A stretch of DNA of 64,000 bases from an uncultured Kiloniellaceae bacterium (GCA_947493695.1 CANLSF010000002.1:372001-436000), one strand, 5' to 3'. Numbered from the stretch's first letter, positions 35,565-44,938 are shown. The notes: generated by a model from the sequence alone, not told the origin. Program-made: numbers and translations.

Positions 35565-36719
35565 TTGCCCGACGGAAGCGATAGTATAGCCATAGCGGTC
35601 CACGCCCGGATCGCAGATATTCCCTGGGCCGAGTGGGACGCCTGCGCGGGCGACAATCCCTTTGTCAGTCATGCCTTTCTCAACGCCCTGGAAGCCAGCG
35701 GTTCCGCCTGTGCGGAGACCGGCTGGCAACCGCAGCATCTGACCATTACCGACGAGACCGGCCAAATCGCGGGGGCCGTGCCGCTTTATCTCAAGAACCA
35801 TTCCTACGGCGAATACATCTTCGACTGGGGTTGGGCCGATGCCTATCACCGTGCCGGCGGATCCTATTATCCAAAGCTGCAGGTCTGCGTCCCCTTCACC
35901 CCGGCAACAGGCCCACGAATACTGCTGAGACCCGATTGCGACCAGGATCGAATCCGCAATGCGCTGATTTCGGGCATGCTGGAGCTCGGACGTCGTCACG
36001 AGGTCTCCTCGCTGCACATCACCTTTCCAAACAAGGCGCAATGGCAGCAGTTGGGCGATGCGGGCTTACTGAAACGCATCGGTTTGCAGTACCACTGGGA
36101 AAATAAAGGCTACGGCTCCTTCGATGACTTCCTCGCTGACCTCGCCTCCCGGAAACGCAAATCGATCAAAAAGGAACGCCGCAAGGTCGCGGAGAGCGGT
36201 ATCGTCCTCAAGGCCGTGACCGGAGATGAGATCACTTCCCTGCACTGGGACAAGTTCTACAGCTTTTATCTGGCCACCACCGACAAGAAATGGGGACAAG
36301 CCTACCTGACCCGCGAATTCTTCGACCGTATCGGTGCCAGCCTTGCCGACAATGTTGTCCTGATGATCGCTGAAGACGAAGGTGAGATCGTCGCGGGCGC
36401 CCTCAATCTGAAAAGTGGAGACACACTCTACGGCCGCAACTGGGGTTGCCACGGCAACTATCGCTTTTTGCACTTCGAGGCCTGCTACTATCAGGCCATC
36501 GACTACGCCATCGAACATGGTTTGAAATTTGTCGAAGCCGGCGCCCAGGGCGAACATAAAATCCAGCGGGGTTACCTGCCCGTCGAAACCTACAGCGCCC
36601 ACTGGATCCGCGACGCTGGTTTTAGCGAGGCTATTGCCGATTTCCTGCAGCGCGAGACCGCATCGGTGCGCCGGGATATCGAGGCTCTGGCAGAATACAG
36701 TCCCTTCAAAAGCGAGTAG
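35565..36719 (+). CDS. FemAB-like N-acyltransferase (GNAT fold, PF04339/DUF482)
   Basis: A 384-residue member of the FemAB-like/DUF482 family (peptidogalycan biosynthesis-type). DACAGDNPFVSHAFLNALEASGSA, IFDWGWADAYHRAGGSYYPKLQVCVPFTPATGPRIL, RKRKSIKKERR and FVEAGAQGEHKIQRGYLPVETYSAHWI are family landmarks. These proteins resemble aminoacyl-transferases, but their substrate is not established. The start is TTG 35565, about 8 bases after AGGA; an ATG at 35546 in another frame stops quickly. It converges with the lipase gene directly at its stop. Confidence 0.85.
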   Translation: MPDGSDSIAIAVHARIADIPWAEWDACAGDNPFVSHAFLNALEASGSACAETGWQPQHLTITDETGQIAGAVPLYLKNHSYGEYIFDWGWADAYHRAGGSYYPKLQVCVPFTPATGPRILLRPDCDQDRIRNALISGMLELGRRHEVSSLHITFPNKAQWQQLGDAGLLKRIGLQYHWENKGYGSFDDFLADLASRKRKSIKKERRKVAESGIVLKAVTGDEITSLHWDKFYSFYLATTDKKWGQAYLTREFFDRIGASLADNVVLMIAEDEGEIVAGALNLKSGDTLYGRNWGCHGNYRFLHFEACYYQAIDYAIEHGLKFVEAGAQGEHKIQRGYLPVETYSAHWIRDAGFSEAIADFLQRETASVRRDIEALAEYSPFKSE

Positions 36720-37472
36720 TCATGCGTTCAGCGCCTTGACTGTCTCGATCGCGATCCTGCGGTAGATTTCGAGATGCTGGAACGGCCGTTCCCTCAGTCT
36801 ATCAGGCAACCCCAGATTCCAACCAACCATCTCAAAGTGATCCGCCCGAACATTGCCCAGAAACCGCCCCCAGGTGGCTGAACGCAGTGACACCAAGCCG
36901 TCGTTTACGCCCTCGGCTCGCGTGACACAGCGTCCCATAGGGCGCATCCAAAGCGGGAGCTCTGCTTCAGGACGTTCACCCGTGTAAGAGAAATACCGGA
37001 CATCCGCGCGATCCGTCACCTCCGCATTGAAGCGATCACTCGTAGATGTCGCCAGGTCGAAAGCTGTTGCCGGCGCCAAAAAGCGTCCAGGCCAACGCCC
37101 GCTGAGAACCTTCTCCGCGACCGGACTGCCCCGATGGGGCGTTCCAACAGAAACGACCGCGCAAACGCGGCCTTCCCGATCATGTTGGGAAGTATAATAG
37201 CGTGCATCCAGACCGCCCATGCTGGCGCCGACGAGAACCACACGTTTGAGGTTCTCGCGCTCGATAAAGTCCGCCAGATCCTTTGCCCGCTGCTCAACAG
37301 AGGCAAGGTTGGATACGCGCGGGAAGACAGCTGAGAAGCCAAGCGCCCGATACGCTTCCGGCACACCGCGAAAGAAAGCAGCCTCAAGCCCCCAGACCCC
37401 AATCGACTGAAAACCGATCATGCCATGCACGAATACGAACGTCGGTTGCCGGACCGTCATGGACAGATTCAT
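36720..37472 (-). CDS. Alpha/beta-hydrolase lipase/esterase
   Basis: A 250-residue alpha/beta-hydrolase of the triacylglycerol lipase type. FVFVHGMIGFQSIG is the oxyanion-hole region. The nucleophile Ser is in LVGASMGGLDARY (G-x-S-x-G), the acid is probably Asp in GVNDGLVS, and the His is in VRADHFEMVG, followed by SVGTPHRGSP-type lipase motifs. ATG 37472 is chosen; a TTG lies six bases upstream and another ATG at 37460. No signal peptide is seen, so it may be cytoplasmic. Its stop abuts the convergent FemAB-like gene. Confidence 0.85.
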   Translation of the reverse strand: MNLSMTVRQPTFVFVHGMIGFQSIGVWGLEAAFFRGVPEAYRALGFSAVFPRVSNLASVEQRAKDLADFIERENLKRVVLVGASMGGLDARYYTSQHDREGRVCAVVSVGTPHRGSPVAEKVLSGRWPGRFLAPATAFDLATSTSDRFNAEVTDRADVRYFSYTGERPEAELPLWMRPMGRCVTRAEGVNDGLVSLRSATWGRFLGNVRADHFEMVGWNLGLPDRLRERPFQHLEIYRRIAIETVKALNA

Positions 37473-37522
37473 TCCCAAGCCATTCTCAGGCCGCTTTTAG
37501 CTCACCACCACGAACCGTACAG

Positions 37523-37563
37523 ATAAAAAAAGCTGCCGCCTCGGAGAAGCGACAGCTTTTCGA
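37523..37563 (-). terminator. Rho-independent terminator of clpA
   Basis: On the minus strand AGCTGTCGC pairs with GCGGCAGCT (one mismatch) and is followed by TTTTTTTAT. It lies about 20 bases after the clpA stop codon, between clpA and the lipase gene. Confidence 0.85.
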
Positions 37564-37582
37564 TCTTGTTAGGAAAGCCCAA

Positions 37583-39904
37583 TCAGGAAACGGTTTCAGG
37601 TTTCGCTTTTGGCTTCCGCTTCTTGGCCCCAGTCTTCTTCGCATCGGCCTTGGCTTTCGGGTAGGTGAAGACCGGAACGTCTTTCTTGACGTCAACCCGC
37701 ACATGACCGCCTTTGTGGAGCTTGCCGAACAGCAATTCCTCGGCCAGCGCCTTTTTGATCTGCTCCTGAATCACGCGGGTCAGCGGACGTGCGCCGAACA
37801 GCGGATCGTAGCCGATCTTCGCCAGCCACTCGCGCGCCGCGTCGGTTAGGTCGATGGCAACATTCCGGTCAGCAAGCTGAGCTTCCAGTTCGATGACGAA
37901 CTTGTCGACCACGCGCACCATCACTTCCGGCGAGAGGTTGGTGAAGCTGATGATCGAGTCCAGACGATTCCGGAACTCAGGCGTAAAGATGCGGTTGATC
38001 GCTTCTTTATCTTCACCGCTGCGTGCCTCGCGACCGAAGCCCATGGCAGGTTTTGCCATGTCGGACGCACCGGCATTGGTCGTCATGATGATGATGACGT
38101 TGCGGAAATCGACCGACTTGCCGTTGTGATCGGTCAGCTTACCGTAGTCCATCACCTGCAGCAGGATGTTGAAGAGATCCGGATGGGCCTTTTCGATTTC
38201 GTCCAGCAACAGCACGCAATGCGGATGCTGATCGATCGCATCGGTCAAAAGGCCACCCTGGTCAAACCCGACATAGCCCGGAGGCGCGCCGATCAAACGC
38301 GAGATCGAATGCCGCTCCATGTACTCGGACATATCGAAGCGCTTCATCTCGACACCTAGCGAGCGTGCAAGCTGCTTCGCAACCTCGGTCTTGCCGACAC
38401 CGGTCGGACCGGAGAAGAGGTAGCTGCCGATCGGCTTCTCGGCGTCACGCAACCCGGCACGTGCCAGTTTAATCGCCGCGGAAAGCGCCACGATGGCCTG
38501 ATCCTGACCGAAGACCATAGTCTTGAGGTCACGTTCCAGATTCTGAAGCGCAGCCGTATCGTCCTTGGAAACCGACTTCGGCGGGATCCGGGCGATTTTC
38601 GCGACAACTGCCTCTACATCCTTCACACCGAGCGTCTTCTTGCGCCTGGATTCCGGCAGCAGCATCTGCGAGGCCCCGACCTCGTCAATTACATCGATGG
38701 CCTTATCCGGTAGCTTCCGGTCGCCGATGTAGCGTGCGGAGAGCTCGACTGCAGAACGAAGCGCTTCGCTGGTGTAGCGAACCTTGTGGTGCTCTTCGTA
38801 ATAAGGTTTGAGACCACGCAGGATCTTGACGGCATCCTCGACGCTGGGCTCATTGACGTCGACCTTCTGGAACCGACGCACCAGCGCCCGGTCCTTCTCG
38901 AAGTGCGTGCGATACTCCTTGTAGGTCGTTGAACCGATGCAGCGCAGCCCGCCGCTTTGCAGCGCAGGCTTCAACAGGTTCGAAGCATCCATGGCACCGC
39001 CCGAGGTCGCACCGGCACCAATCACCGTGTGGATCTCGTCGATGAAGAGAATTGCGCCTTCCAGAGCCTCGATCTCGGAGATCACAGCTTTCAGGCGTTC
39101 CTCGAAGTCACCGCGATAACGCGTTCCGGCAAGAAGTGCCCCCATATCCAGCGAATAGATCGTCGCGTCCATAAGGACGTCTGGCACATCTGCATCGACG
39201 ATACGTTTTGCCAGGCCCTCGGCGATGGCGGTCTTGCCCACGCCCGGGTCTCCGACATAGAGCGGGTTGTTCTTGGTGCGGCGGCAGAGAACCTGAATGG
39301 TGCGTTCGATTTCATGCGCACGACCGATCAGCGGATCGATGCGGCCGTCAGCCGCTTTCTTGTTGAGATCAACGCAGTAGGCATCCAGTGCTTCGTTACC
39401 CTTGCGAACCACCTTCTCAGGATCACCGTCCTCGTCAGCGCCATGAACCGTTCGTGTTTCTTCCATGCCTTCGACCTTGGCGATGCCGTGACTGATGTAG
39501 TTCACAGCGTCAAGGCGGCTCATTTCCTGTTCCTGAAGGAAATAGACAGCATGGCTTTCGCGTTCAGAGAACATTGCGACCAGAACATTTGCGCCGGTCA
39601 CTTCTTCGCGCCCTGATGACTGAACATGGATCGCCGCGCGTTGCAGCACGCGCTGAAAACCTGCTGTCGGTTTGGCATCACCAAGCTGGCTGGTGATCAA
39701 ACTGGTGAGATCATTGTCAATGTAATCGAGGATATCGCCGCGCAGGCTATCCAGATCGAGCCCACAGGCCCGCAGGACAGCAACAGCGTCCGGATCGTCG
39801 GTCAGGGCCAGCAACAGGTGCTCGAGCGTCGCATACTCGTGGCGTCTTTCGTTCGCTAAACCTAAGGCACGGTGCAGTGTCTGTTCTAGGTTGTTCGAGA
39901 GCAT
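37583..39904 (-). CDS. clpA: ATP-dependent Clp protease ATP-binding subunit ClpA
   Basis: A 773-residue AAA+ unfoldase. The Clp N-domain covers residues 1-145. The first AAA module has Walker A YVGDPGVGKTAIAEG (near 215), Walker B ILFIDEIHTVIGAGA and then sensor regions. The second module has Walker A SGPTGVGKTEVAKQ (near 500), HCVLLLDEIEKAHPD and a C-terminal D2 small domain. ClpA feeds unfolded substrates to ClpP. Length matches E. coli ClpA (758), with a Lys-rich tail. It follows clpS by 7 bases. A terminator follows. Confidence 0.97.
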   Translation of the reverse strand: MLSNNLEQTLHRALGLANERRHEYATLEHLLLALTDDPDAVAVLRACGLDLDSLRGDILDYIDNDLTSLITSQLGDAKPTAGFQRVLQRAAIHVQSSGREEVTGANVLVAMFSERESHAVYFLQEQEMSRLDAVNYISHGIAKVEGMEETRTVHGADEDGDPEKVVRKGNEALDAYCVDLNKKAADGRIDPLIGRAHEIERTIQVLCRRTKNNPLYVGDPGVGKTAIAEGLAKRIVDADVPDVLMDATIYSLDMGALLAGTRYRGDFEERLKAVISEIEALEGAILFIDEIHTVIGAGATSGGAMDASNLLKPALQSGGLRCIGSTTYKEYRTHFEKDRALVRRFQKVDVNEPSVEDAVKILRGLKPYYEEHHKVRYTSEALRSAVELSARYIGDRKLPDKAIDVIDEVGASQMLLPESRRKKTLGVKDVEAVVAKIARIPPKSVSKDDTAALQNLERDLKTMVFGQDQAIVALSAAIKLARAGLRDAEKPIGSYLFSGPTGVGKTEVAKQLARSLGVEMKRFDMSEYMERHSISRLIGAPPGYVGFDQGGLLTDAIDQHPHCVLLLDEIEKAHPDLFNILLQVMDYGKLTDHNGKSVDFRNVIIIMTTNAGASDMAKPAMGFGREARSGEDKEAINRIFTPEFRNRLDSIISFTNLSPEVMVRVVDKFVIELEAQLADRNVAIDLTDAAREWLAKIGYDPLFGARPLTRVIQEQIKKALAEELLFGKLHKGGHVRVDVKKDVPVFTYPKAKADAKKTGAKKRKPKAKPETVS

Positions 39905-39911
39905 CTGGGCA

Positions 39912-40235
39912 CTATTCCTTTTCTAGCGTGCACTGCAATGGATGTTCGTTCTGTCTCGCGTAATCGATTGCCTGGGTGACCTTGGTTTCTGCGACTTCGT
40001 AGCTGTAGACACCGCAGATACCAACTCCGCGCTGATGCACGTGCAGCATGATGCGGGTCGCTTCGTCGCGTGTTTTACCAAACAGGCTCTCAAGAACATG
40101 GACGACAAACTCCATCGGCGTGTAATCGTCGTTCAGCATCAAAACTTTATACATCGCCGGTTTTTTCGTCTTCGGCTTGCTTTTGACGACAATCCCGGTC
40201 GAAGTATCGTTATCGTTTCTCCCGTCCTCACTCAT
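39912..40235 (-). CDS. clpS: ATP-dependent Clp protease adaptor ClpS
   Basis: A 107-residue ClpS. The core is [62 protein letters not shown], with the N-degron pocket residues [10 protein letters not shown] and MLHVHQRG. ClpS delivers N-end-rule substrates to ClpA. It is the first gene of the clpS-clpA operon, with 7 bases between the genes. Confidence 0.97.
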   Translation of the reverse strand: MSEDGRNDNDTSTGIVVKSKPKTKKPAMYKVLMLNDDYTPMEFVVHVLESLFGKTRDEATRIMLHVHQRGVGICGVYSYEVAETKVTQAIDYARQNEHPLQCTLEKE

Positions 40236-40587
40236 CGAACTCGATGCTTTCCCTCTTGATAATCGAACCCAAACTCTGATGGGCTATGGTACGTCCGTTG
40301 CCCTCCTCTCAGAAAGAGAATATTGGGATAGATTACCACGGGAAAAGGTCTTGAAACTAAAAAGCACACTCAATTTGAACATTCGGTTTACGTGGTCGAT
40401 ATTTTTGTCGGCAATTGAGTCCGATCTATGACAATGATCCAACAAGGCTTTGAAGGTTTCCTTTACAAGAGTCCAAAAACCGGTGGAACACTCAATCATG
40501 CCAAGTTGCACGCCGAACCGATGACACGGGGCGAACGCATTATCCAATATCTTTCAGATAGATACGCCCTGTTTTCAAATCATCAAC
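40236..40587. other. Intergenic region upstream of clpS, no gene seen
   Basis: These 352 bases hold the clpS promoter and the 3' flank of the LOG gene. Open frames run through it on both strands, but none has a ribosome binding site or recognisable protein. No clear terminator was found. Confidence 0.5.
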
Positions 40588-41394
40588 TTACAGGCTTGGC
40601 CCGCGGACGTTCATGGCATGCGTCGTCAATTGTTCGGTTATGTAGTCGTAGGCTTCCTGAATTGAGTCCGTCAGAAGGAAAAGATCGAGGTCGTCTTCGC
40701 TGATTGTTCCAAAGTCGACAAGCGTCTGAAAATTAATCACATTTTCCCAATAGCTCTTGCCAAACAACACAATCGGCATTTTTTTTCGAATTTTGTCTGT
40801 CTGAATCAGGGTCAGTGTCTCAAAGAGCTCATCGAGAGTACCGAAACCGCCGGGCATCACGACCAGTGCCTTCGCCAGATAGGTGAACCAGAACTTGCGC
40901 ATGAAGAAGTAGTGAAACTCGAAGATGAGTTCCCGAGTCGCATAAGGGTTTTCATGCTGCTCGAATGGAAGAGAGATATTCAAACCGATGTTGACACCAC
41001 TGGCCTCAGACGCGCCGCGATTGGCCGCCTCCATAATGCCAGGTCCACCACCGGTGCAGACGACAAAACGCTTGTCGACATCATCGAGCGATTTTGACCA
41101 ATCGGTGAACATGCGCGCCAACTCGCGAGTCGATTCATAGTAATGTGACAGCTCCACCTTCTTTTCGGCCGCCTTCACATCACCACCTTTGGCCTTGGCT
41201 TCACTCAGCGCGGCTTCAGCTTCATCGCGTGAAATGATGCGCGCAGAACCGAAGAAGACGATGGTGTCGTCGATCTTATATTTGCTGAAGCGGTTTTCCG
41301 GCTCCAGATACTCTGCCAGAATCCGCAACGCACGGGCATTCGGACTGACCATAAACTCGTCGTCCTGGTATGCTTTCAAGGTATTATCGGCCAT
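40588..41394 (-). CDS. LOG family (TIGR00730, lysine decarboxylase-like) Rossmann-fold protein
   Basis: A 268-residue protein of the LOG/YvdD family. TIVFFGSARII, VCTGGGPGIMEAANRGASEASG and VVMPGGFGTLDELFETLTLIQ (PGGxGTxxE) are the nucleotide-binding and catalytic motifs. LOG proteins hydrolyse cytokinin nucleotides or other nucleoside monophosphates to base and ribose phosphate. The extra N-terminal part (residues 1-45, FMVSPNARALRILAEYLEPE) marks the longer bacterial subgroup. Old lysine decarboxylase names for this family are not correct. Confidence 0.92.
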   Translation of the reverse strand: MADNTLKAYQDDEFMVSPNARALRILAEYLEPENRFSKYKIDDTIVFFGSARIISRDEAEAALSEAKAKGGDVKAAEKKVELSHYYESTRELARMFTDWSKSLDDVDKRFVVCTGGGPGIMEAANRGASEASGVNIGLNISLPFEQHENPYATRELIFEFHYFFMRKFWFTYLAKALVVMPGGFGTLDELFETLTLIQTDKIRKKMPIVLFGKSYWENVINFQTLVDFGTISEDDLDLFLLTDSIQEAYDYITEQLTTHAMNVRGPSL

Positions 41395-41724
41395 TAAGCC
41401 CTTCGTCCTTTCCGGTTACGCCTATCACGCTTAACGATAGCCCTACTTTGTCAATCAAACCTATTGAAATAAGTAAAAGTTTGTTGGCCTGCCGAATTGC
41501 CGCCCTTTTATCGGACACAAAACCAAATGCGGATTGAATAGTGCCATGGAGGGAGGGCTCATGGAGAGGCAAGGTGGAGCCCACCCCCGGATCATGAATA
41601 GATTTTTTCGTTTTTCGGCGCTGCTAAGTGGTGCTGATGGAACATGATCCACGCGGGAAGAGAAGCGCTTACCCAAACTTAACCACTCCAGCATAGCCTG
41701 TGCAAAGTTGTCAGGAGTATAGCA
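41395..41724. other. Intergenic region, no gene seen
   Basis: This 330-base divergent gap holds the promoters of the LOG gene (minus) and the 41725 gene (plus). A GGGCT/AGCCC hairpin occurs near 41553-41583. Ribosome binding site AGGAG precedes 41725. I see no RNA gene. Confidence 0.5.
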
Positions 41725-42075
41725 ATGCCCTACGTGATGCGGGATAGCGATGGTCGAATCACCTCGGTCCACATCGAGAATGATTCCGCTGCACATGAAG
41801 AAATTGACGTATCATCACCCGAACTGCAGGCTTTCCTGGAGAGGTCGGGCAGTGCGCAGCACGGCTTACTCAAAGAAGATCTTGCGGCATCGGATATTGA
41901 TATGATCCGTGTGCTTGAGGATCTGATTGCCGTGCTGATCGACAAACGCGTAATCAATATGACCGACCTTCCGGCGGCCGCGCAGAAAAAGCTCTCACGC
42001 AGATACGGTTTGCGGAGCAAACTGACCGACCTCGGTTCCATTGTTGGCGACGGCGAAGAGCTGATGTTGCCCTGA
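41725..42075 (+). CDS. Small conserved hypothetical protein
   Basis: A 116-residue soluble protein, acidic in its first half, that I recognise only as a conserved alphaproteobacterial type sometimes named tryptophan synthase beta-like, a name with no functional basis here. It has PYVMRDSDGRITSVHIE at the start, and residues 60-90 (DMIRVLEDLIAVLIDKRVINMTDLPAAAQKKL) look helical. AGGAG precedes ATG 41725. It is followed after 305 bases by the RHH regulator gene. No catalytic motif is seen. Confidence 0.75.
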   Translation: MPYVMRDSDGRITSVHIENDSAAHEEIDVSSPELQAFLERSGSAQHGLLKEDLAASDIDMIRVLEDLIAVLIDKRVINMTDLPAAAQKKLSRRYGLRSKLTDLGSIVGDGEELMLP

Positions 42076-42380
42076 TCTGCCTGCATCCCGCTCGATCGAA
42101 GCGAAGTACTCGAAGACAGGCCCGGAGCGGCATTTTTAATAGCACCGCGCATTCAGGTGGATCGCGAGCACAATTAAACGCAGCCGTCGACTATACCCGA
42201 CTGACAGGCACCTGACCTTGCCATTAACCATACAATATTGTATGAGCACTTGTTACAGATCCTGTGACGAGGGCTCTACTGTCTCCTCATACGCAGAACC
42301 TTCAAAACGACAGATCGCTCCCGGCGGAACCTACAATCCGGTTTCTGTCTGAGAGCACGAAACGCTCCATACGGAAGCGA
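42076..42380. other. Intergenic region upstream of the RHH/PAS gene
   Basis: No gene is convincing here. The open frame of the next gene starts at 42264, but that part lacks conserved sequence. The region contains TTAACCAT at 42224-42231 overlapping a 16-base palindrome at 42229-42244. Confidence 0.5.
42224..42244. promoter_or_regulatory. Perfect 16-bp palindrome overlapping a CtrA-like half site
   Basis: CATACAATATTGTATG (42229-42244) is a perfect palindrome. It overlaps TTAACCAT (42224-42231), the common CtrA half-site form. It lies 137 bases before the RHH regulator start. Palindromes of this kind suit a ribbon-helix-helix dimer, so autoregulation is possible. Confidence 0.45.
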
Positions 42381-43001
42381 ATGGCAAGAAACATAGAAGC
42401 AAAACCGGGCGAGCAGGCGCCGAAACCCCGGATTGTCCAATACAACAACCGTCGATATTCGATCCGGCTCGAGCCGGTGTTCTGGCGCGCCCTCGAAACC
42501 CTTGCCGAACGCAACCAGATGCGCCTAGGGAAATTCATAGCTGAACTCGAGGAAACCTATCAGGGAAAGAATTTCTCGTCGTTTCTGAGGGTTTTCTCGA
42601 TGCTCGATGCCGAGCGCGGTCTGGCCGAAGGCCGCCTGGGCGACGGACGGGCATCCCTTCTCGATCTCGTCGAAGCCTGCCCCACGCCGGGCGCCATCCT
42701 ATCTCATGATCGAACAATCGTCTCCTGCAACGCCGCGTTCACGGGCTGGCTTGGGAAGCCGGATTCACCGATTGTCGGTTCAGAGCTTACCGCTGTCCTC
42801 CAGATCCGAACCCGACGTTCGCTCAACGACGTCTGGCAGGATATGGTAAACGGAGACACTGCCTCGATCGACGCCCGCGTCCTTCATGTCGCCCCGGGGC
42901 GCGTCTCAACTGCCCAGGGAAAGATATTGGCCCTTCCTTCAGACGATCCGCTTACCTTCTACTCTGTCATATGGTTAACCATCGCAGCGCAAGCGCGTTA
43001 G
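42381..43001 (+). CDS. Ribbon-helix-helix/PAS-like regulator
   Basis: A 206-residue protein with an alphaproteobacterial RHH domain (PF13467-type) at about residues 20-85, where RYSIRLEPVFWRALETLAERNQMRLGKFIAEL is the DNA-binding part, and a PAS-like second half (CPTPGAILSHDRTIVSCNAAFTGWLG). The RHH-PAS pairing suggests a ligand- or redox-responsive DNA-binding protein. I chose ATG 42381, preceded by GGAAGCG, because the preceding in-frame part from 42264 has no conserved features. Regulated genes are unknown. A perfect palindrome lies upstream. Confidence 0.8.
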   Translation: MARNIEAKPGEQAPKPRIVQYNNRRYSIRLEPVFWRALETLAERNQMRLGKFIAELEETYQGKNFSSFLRVFSMLDAERGLAEGRLGDGRASLLDLVEACPTPGAILSHDRTIVSCNAAFTGWLGKPDSPIVGSELTAVLQIRTRRSLNDVWQDMVNGDTASIDARVLHVAPGRVSTAQGKILALPSDDPLTFYSVIWLTIAAQAR

Positions 43002-43067
43002 AGCGCGATCACGAAGAGTCTGGTAACTGAAACAGAGATAGGGAAGTGAGCCCTGACGGCAGCTCGA

Positions 43068-43349
43068 TCAGGAATCGGTGATGGTCACATCCGACAAGCT
43101 GTAGATTGTGACGCCGTTTTCGAAGGCGTAGAAGTTCAGCCCGGTCACATCCACGCCGGTCGCCGTTACATGTTCCGCGGCGACACCACGATCCGTGATC
43201 GCTTCCTGCGCAGTGATGCTGACAGGCAGTTCATCCCCTGAAAACAGCACGACATCGCCGGATTCGTCAGGCAAAAGGTCGGCCAGTTCGAGAACGACGG
43301 TATCGTTATCGTCACCAGCTTCAGAATATTGCTCAATCGGGTCGATCAT
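43068..43349 (-). CDS. Small acidic hypothetical protein near tolC
   Basis: A 93-residue, strongly acidic protein without signal peptide or membrane segment. I do not recognise a family. Short segments such as DTVVLELADLLPDESGDVVLF and NFYAFENGVTIYSLSDVTI recall the C-terminal secretion regions of type I-secreted proteins, but the similarity is weak. It lies on the same strand as tolC, 218 bases downstream of the tolC stop. It lacks a clear ribosome binding site, so expression is uncertain. Confidence 0.5.
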   Translation of the reverse strand: MIDPIEQYSEAGDDNDTVVLELADLLPDESGDVVLFSGDELPVSITAQEAITDRGVAAEHVTATGVDVTGLNFYAFENGVTIYSLSDVTITDS

Positions 43350-43567
43350 GCTGCAGGAGCGTCCAGGAATTCATGTAATAACGCCAAGATAACGGAACAC
43401 TCATGGCATGGCAATGACTTGCGAAGCCCATAAACAACGCAAATTTCACACCCAGGGGCTGTTTAAGCGGCTGAAATACGCACCAGAAGATAGAAACACG
43501 GGACTAACGGCACGCACTCTCACGCATCTCGATCCAATGGAATGAGGCTTAAGGACTCGCCACTAAG

Positions 43568-44938
43568 TCAGTCGAACAGGCCTTCTGCCCAGGATTCGTG
43601 CTCAACAGTAGCCTGATCGGGCGCAGCCACACCGATGGTCGAGAGTAGCTGACCACTCAGCGCCAGAACGCGATAAGCGGCCAGTTCTTCATTTGTCATC
43701 GCAGACACCAGCTGTCCCTGAGACACAAAGAGTTCGTTTTCCGCATCCAGAACATCCAGAAGAGTTCTTTGGGCAACGTTGAACTGCTCAAGATATGCGT
43801 CTCGGGTTTCAACGTTGAACTCTACCGAGCTGGAGAAGTCAGATACCGCCTGACGGTTGGCTTCCAGCGCAAACCAGGACTGGCGCATCTCGCGTTGGGA
43901 TTCAACGACCGCCTGATAGCGACGGTTCTTGCTCTCCGCAACACGAGACAGAGCCTCCTGGCGCGCAGCACGGTCGATTCCCCCTCGGAACAGGTTCCAA
44001 CGAACACGCAGCATCACCTGATTGTTCTGCTCGTAAGTGTCGAAGCTATCAACACCGTCGTTGTACTCGGCTTCGGCCTCAAGCGATACGCTCGGATAAA
44101 AGGTCGATTCGGAGATCCCTACCTCGGCATTCGCAGAGCGGACATCCGCTTCGAAAATTTTGGTTGTAGGATTGTTCTTTACCGCCAGATCGAGTGCTTC
44201 CGGCAGATCCACAGGCAGGATGTCTGCGGGCAGGTCCGGCGCGTTCAACTCGTCGGGAAACTCGCCGACAATCCGGGTGTAGTTGGCTTCAGCATCCCGC
44301 AAGTCGTTGTAGGTCTGCGTAAGCGTTGCACGTGCCCGTGCCGCGCGTGCCTCGGTCTGACTGACATCCGCACGGCTGCCGCTACCGGCCCTCAGCCTTT
44401 CCTGAAGCGACGAAATGATGTCCAGGTGAACCTGAAGGTTCGTCTCCGCGAGCGAAATCAGTTCGCGCTGACGCAGGACTTCCAGGTAGGCGCCAACAAC
44501 ATCGAGCGCAAGAAACTCACTGTTCTCTCTCACCCGCTCTGCGGCGGACTCTACACGGGCCTTTTCGCGTGCCACTGTGCTGTCGGCATCAAAACCGTCG
44601 AAAACACGTTGCTGGAGCGTAATCGAGGACTCTCTGCGATTTTGGGTGCTGCTGTCGTTGCCGCCCAATCGTGAAGTCCGATTGTTCAGGGTCTCGATAC
44701 CGTATCCTGCTGCAACGTCAATCTGCGGCAAATAGAGGCCACGCGCCTGCCTCAACTCCTGATCGACAGCTTCACGATTGCTCGCCACAATTCCGATGTC
44801 CGGGTTCGTGGAGATCGCGTTGGCGACAGCGTCTTTCAGAGAAATCGCCTGTGCCTCGGACACAAACGGAAGAAGAACAGCACTGGCTAGCAATAGAGAC
44901 TTGAGATTGCTACCAATGAGACCCTTTGAGCGGCGCAT
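43568..44938 (-). CDS. tolC: TolC-family outer-membrane protein (LapE-like type I secretion channel)
   Basis: A 456-residue TolC-type protein with a signal peptide (cleavage near AQAISL) and paired coiled-coil/beta repeats. ISLKDAVANAISTNPDIG starts the first repeat, LPEALDLAVKNNPTTK the second, and RQAVSDFSSSVEFNVETRDAYLEQFNVAQRTLLDVLDAENELFVSQ is typical of the second half. It probably provides the outer-membrane exit for the LapB/LapC-like pair encoded at 50003-53719, but serving other exporters is possible. Two strong inverted repeats lie upstream. Confidence 0.92.
   Translation of the reverse strand: MRRSKGLIGSNLKSLLLASAVLLPFVSEAQAISLKDAVANAISTNPDIGIVASNREAVDQELRQARGLYLPQIDVAAGYGIETLNNRTSRLGGNDSSTQNRRESSITLQQRVFDGFDADSTVAREKARVESAAERVRENSEFLALDVVGAYLEVLRQRELISLAETNLQVHLDIISSLQERLRAGSGSRADVSQTEARAARARATLTQTYNDLRDAEANYTRIVGEFPDELNAPDLPADILPVDLPEALDLAVKNNPTTKIFEADVRSANAEVGISESTFYPSVSLEAEAEYNDGVDSFDTYEQNNQVMLRVRWNLFRGGIDRAARQEALSRVAESKNRRYQAVVESQREMRQSWFALEANRQAVSDFSSSVEFNVETRDAYLEQFNVAQRTLLDVLDAENELFVSQGQLVSAMTNEELAAYRVLALSGQLLSTIGVAAPDQATVEHESWAEGLFD

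Noticed and set aside
40428-40703. 91-codon plus-strand ORF overlapping the 3' end of the LOG-family gene
   Set aside because: It has no ribosome binding site, overlaps a solid gene on the other strand by over 100 bases, and its second half is only the antisense of that gene.
41553-41583. GGGCT/AGCCC hairpin as a possible small structural RNA
   Set aside because: Only a short stem is present and it does not match SRP RNA, tmRNA, 6S or RNase P features that I know.
42995-43025. GAGCGCGATCACG string as a third copy of the intergenic repeat
   Set aside because: Only a few bases match the two copies at 8021 and 12314, too little to call a copy.
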